Positions 60,705 to 64,000 of a stretch of DNA of 64,000 nucleotides are shown here, piece by piece (the stretch's first letter is position 1; each line of letters opens with the position of its first letter). Both the position numbers and the translations under genes were made by a program. The notes under the pieces were generated by a model. It searched no databases. It had not been told where the DNA came from and saw only the letters and a list, made by a program, of their open reading frames with translations. The stretch comes from Nyssa sinensis (taxonomy: Eukaryota; Streptophyta; Magnoliopsida; Cornales; Nyssaceae): assembly GCA_008638375.1 (NCBI GenBank), contig CM018052.1, positions 27,238,045 through 27,302,044 on the forward strand, written 5' to 3'.

Positions 60705-61190
60705 AGAGAACCCCATATATAAAGAATGGACACAAAACTAGCCTCTAAAGGTGACAATAAGTTGACATCTCACCATCAAGCTACAAAAATTGAATCAAAT
60801 CGCTCGAGGTGAATGAAAATCTCCCACTTAAGGTATCCACTTTCTTCTAGTTAGCCATATCTTCTCTAATTGCATTCAAGATATCCTTATTAAGTTAGGC
60901 TGAAGTTTTATGCTTATCTTTCATAAATCTTTGGTTCCTTTCATGCCAAATCCAAGAGATGGAGGAGGACAGACTTAATCGAAGGATGACTACCGAGAAA
61001 GTTCTTCATGTTTTTGATTGCCTAATCAAGCTTCTTTATTGATGTTTCATATTTGTATAAGCTTTTTCTGGATAGTTAGGGAATTTTTATTAGTAAAGAA
61101 CATATGTTCTATGGTATTTGAGATCCACACGATGATCAAGAGTCTGACTCAAGCAAATGCCAAGATTTAAGCTTTTCCTTATTTTTTTTA
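60705..61190 (-). pseudogene. LINE-L1 remnant E: ORF2 C-terminal fragment (- strand)
   Basis: On the - strand around 60965-60910 it encodes ISWIWHERNQRFMKDKHKTS, the IW.ERN.R motif at the C-terminus of plant L1 ORF2, preceded (61190-60970) by broken sequence that may be the zinc-binding region. Frames are interrupted. It is tail to tail with LINE remnant D. Confidence 0.6.
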
Positions 61191-61737
61191 TAACTTGGTA
61201 TCTGACCCTTTGGGTCGACTAATCCAAGAGACCAATCCCATCGTCCACTAATGGGAGGGGTGATAAAATTGTTTGTTTGTAAACGATTCTTGAATTGTCC
61301 TAATTTGGACAGTTTGGGAATGCACCATCTGCATTGTAATCAGTAGCTTCTACTTCGTTTTGTATTAAAAAAAAAATCATCAGGCATCCCTCTTTTTCTC
61401 CTGGTACATACATAGATTAGTTACACGCACATTATAATTAAAAAGGCTCAAAGTGCATGTGACTAATATAAGTCATGTACTTAGAGAACTAATGAGAGAT
61501 GCTGCTGAAATTTTTTTGATATGGAGAGAAGTAAAAGCTACTGAATACAATATGGATTGTGTATTCCTGAATGGGATATGAACACCTCACCTATTAGAAT
61601 AGAGTCGAAGGAAATAGGATTCATCATGTATGCATTACAAATAAGAATTAAATATTTTATATTTGATTTTAGTGATAGCAAATTCTATTATTTTTTGACG
61701 ATTAAATATATATTTGTTATACTTCAAGTGATAATAA
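61191..61737. other. Spacer; possible second LINE 3' tail
   Basis: Nothing coding. A G/T-rich stretch ending TTTTGTATTAAAAAAAAAATC at about 61378 looks like a short poly(A)-tailed LINE end on the + strand. The rest leads into the TNP2-like region, and the start of that CACTA element (its CACTA terminus) was not found. Confidence 0.35.
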
Positions 61738-64000
61738 TTGATGAACAAACCTATGGATAAAAGTTGGGTCGATTTAGAATATAGGTTAGATGAGTTATAT
61801 GTCAAAGAGGCCAACAAATTTCTCAATTTTGCAATGGCTAATAAGCTTCCTGGGTCAAAAATATATTGTCCATGTATGAAGTGTCAGAATATCAAACTTG
61901 TTCAAGAAAAAGTTGCATACGAGCATATAATTGTAAATGGGTTTCTTCAAAATTATAAAAATTGGATTTATCACGGTGAACCTTTATGCACTTATAGATG
62001 TGATAATGATGCAACGAGGAGACCAAATGGATCATGATGCATTTAGGATTCCTAACATGGATCATGTTGTTGATGATGAGCCAAGTCAAACTATAGAAGG
62101 TCTTGTTATAGAAATTGAGGCATATTTTAAACTTCTAAAAGATGCGGAGTGCGAACTATATCCGGGTTGCAATAAGTTTACAACACTTCCGTTTCTTGTC
62201 TAGTTGATGGTTATAAAAGTGACGTGTTCTTGGTCTGACAAGTCATTCACGATGGTGTTAGAGTTGTTGAAAGAAGCTTTTCCTAATAGTATAACATTAC
62301 CAAAGTCGTTTTATGAAGCTAAGAAGATTATTGATGACCTTGGCTTCACTTGTAAAAAGTTTGATGCATGGCGTAATGATTGTATGATATACAAAAATGA
62401 GGAGAAGAATAAGACAGGATGTAAAAATTGTCATGCATCTAGATATGTTGATGAAACTAGAAAGGTTGCTACAAAACAAGTTAGGTATTTTCTTTTGAAG
62501 CCGATGCTCAAAAGGTTATTTATGTCATCAAAAACAACTTCTCTCATGAAATGGCATGCAGAGGGATGCACTGATGATGTTGTATTAAGGGATCCCGCTG
62601 ATTCCTTTGGCTGGAAGAAATTTGATGAGCAAAACCCAGTGTTTGCATCTGACAATCGTAATGTTAGACTTGGGCTAGCAGCTGATGGATTCAATCCATT
62701 TAGGACAATGACCATTGCTCATAGCATGTGGCCTGTTGTGTTAATGCCATACAACTTATCACCATGGATGTGCATGAAGCAACCATTTTTTTATCTTATC
62801 TATGCTAATTGATGGGCCTCGTTCTCCTGGTAATAACATTGATGTGTATTTACAACTGTTGATTGAAAAACTGAATGAATTATGGGTGGATGATGTACTC
62901 ACATATGATGCATCGACAAATCAAATGTTTCACATGCATGTAGCATTATTATGGAGAATAAGTGACTTCCCAGCATATGCAAACTTGTCGAGATGGAGCA
63001 CAAAAGGTAGATATGCATGTCTTTGCTACAACAAAGACACTCGATCTGAATGGTTGTTTCATTGTAGTAAGTTTTGTTACATGGGTCATCAATGATTTTT
63101 AAAACCTGACCATAAATTTCGACAAGATAGAGTATCTTTTGATGGCATGCGAGAGATGAAAGTTCAACCCAAACGATTATTTGGGAATGAGATATTATAA
63201 TAGTTACATGGTGTGGTAACAAATTATGAAAAAGTTGAGCAACCTAAAAAGAAGAAAACAACAAAAATGAGGAAAATGAGAGAAATTACACATGATAAAG
63301 ATCCTTTGAATTGGAAGAAACAGTGGAAAAAGAAGAGCATATTCTTTTAATTACCATACTGGGAGCATAATCTAATCCACTACAATCTTGATATTATGCA
63401 TATTGAAATAAATATGTGCGATAATATATTATGGACATTATTAGGTGCTGTTAGGAAACAAAGGATAGTTTGAAGGCTCGGCGTGATCTTGAAGCTATGG
63501 GTATGCGAAAAACGTTGCACCCCCAACAGTTAGGGAATGATAAAGTGTATATACCTGCTGCATGCTTCACAATGGACAAACAACACAAAGATATTTTTTG
63601 TAAAGTGCTAAAGAATGTCAAGGTTCAAGATGGTTATGCATCGAATATTTCACGGCCAGTGAATTTGAAAGATCACACAATTTTTTGTCTTAAGAGCCAT
63701 GATGGTCATATTTTGATGCAACAATTACTTCCTCTAGCAGTGCGAAAATCATTCTTGAAGCATTGTGAGTCAGGCAGTAATTGAATTATGCAATTTTTTC
63801 AGACATTTGTGTTCTAAAGTTATGACTATAAGAGAGTTTCAAACTCTTCAAGATCATATTGCAATCATACTTTGCCATCTAGAGAAAATATTTCCGCCAT
63901 CTTTCTTTGATACTATGAAGCATTTGCCCATCCATTTAGCTGAGGAGGCAATAATTGCCGGACCGGTGCAATATCGATGGATGTACCCTATTGAAAGGTA
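61738..64000 (+). pseudogene. CACTA TNP2-type transposase pseudogene, runs off the window
   Basis: The N-terminal transposase-associated domain at 61750-61990 has MDKSWVDLEYRLDELYVKEA, then CPCMKCQNIK (zinc ligands) and HIIVNGFLQNYKNWIYHGE. The TNP2 core (Transposase_21) follows: LYPGCNKFTTL (62157), WSDKSFTMVLELLKEAFP (62230-62285), LPKSFYEAKKII, CHASRY, MKWHAEGC, DGFNPFRTM, SMWPVVLMPYNLSPWMCMK, LIDGPRSPGNNIDVYLQLL, FPAYANLSRWSTKGRYACL, FFXLPYWEHNLIHYNLDIMH (63340-63400), RKTLHP, and a DUF4218-type region (FFRHLCSKV, MKHLPIHLAEEAIIAGPVQY) to the edge. TNP2 cuts at CACTA ends. Frameshifts near 62030, 62200 and 62800 and stops near 63095, 63200 and 63347 show this copy is dead. Confidence 0.9.

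Overview
The window is nuclear DNA of a flowering plant, most likely a eudicot with a large, repeat-rich genome. Evidence: a four-exon plant-type glutamate receptor-like (GLR) channel gene with GT-AG introns; Copia, LINE-L1, hAT and CACTA (En/Spm) transposons of plant type; AT-rich spacers with long TA, GA and CA microsatellites. There is no bacterial operon, CRISPR array, rRNA gene or recognisable tRNA gene. The only intact host gene I can support is the GLR at 6312-9114 (+). It is odd because a signal peptide leads straight into the ligand-binding domain, so the usual N-terminal receptor domain of plant GLRs is absent.

Layout. 0-5 kb: a decayed Copia element (- strand), a CACTA-like terminus made of ~180-bp units, and a complete 1.24-kb miniature LTR element (3778-5014). 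5-10 kb: the GLR gene, then a small poly(A) retroposon with a 13-bp target duplication. 10-29 kb: a five-layer nest, each layer opened by the next. Copia B (10.4-29.2 kb, - strand) holds a hAT element (11864-28324), which holds a LINE (about 12.7-28.1 kb), which holds a CACTA element (16846-26974), which holds a 3.8-kb solo LTR (19716-23551). Target duplications or continuous reading frames support most junctions. 29-30.6 kb: 3' end of a relative of that CACTA. 30.6-43.2 kb: spacer, two short fold-back elements, a tRNA-derived SINE remnant, LINE 3' pieces, and two more solo LTRs of the 19716 family (33821-36810 and 39887-42783), both with perfect 5-bp duplications.

43-55 kb: a degenerate CACTA-like repeat field hosting a nearly complete, young Copia element (45102-50251; two near-identical LTRs, CAAAC duplication, three lesions in its coding region) and a 2.7-kb CACTA element (51604-54350, AGC duplication). 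55.3-57.5 kb: a complete but non-autonomous LTR element on the - strand. 57.5-61.2 kb: two LINE wrecks. 61.7 kb to the end: a CACTA TNP2-type transposase pseudogene running off the window.

How it fits together: CACTA elements normally need two proteins, the catalytic TNP2 and an accessory TNP1-like protein. Here the TNP1-like (plant transposase Ptta/En/Spm) remnants lie in the elements at 16.8-27 kb and 51.6-54.4 kb, and a TNP2 remnant lies at 61.7-64 kb; none is intact. All coordinates were read by eye. Element ends with TG..CA or CACTA termini plus target duplications are precise to about a base; LINE ends, decayed borders and array edges are approximate.
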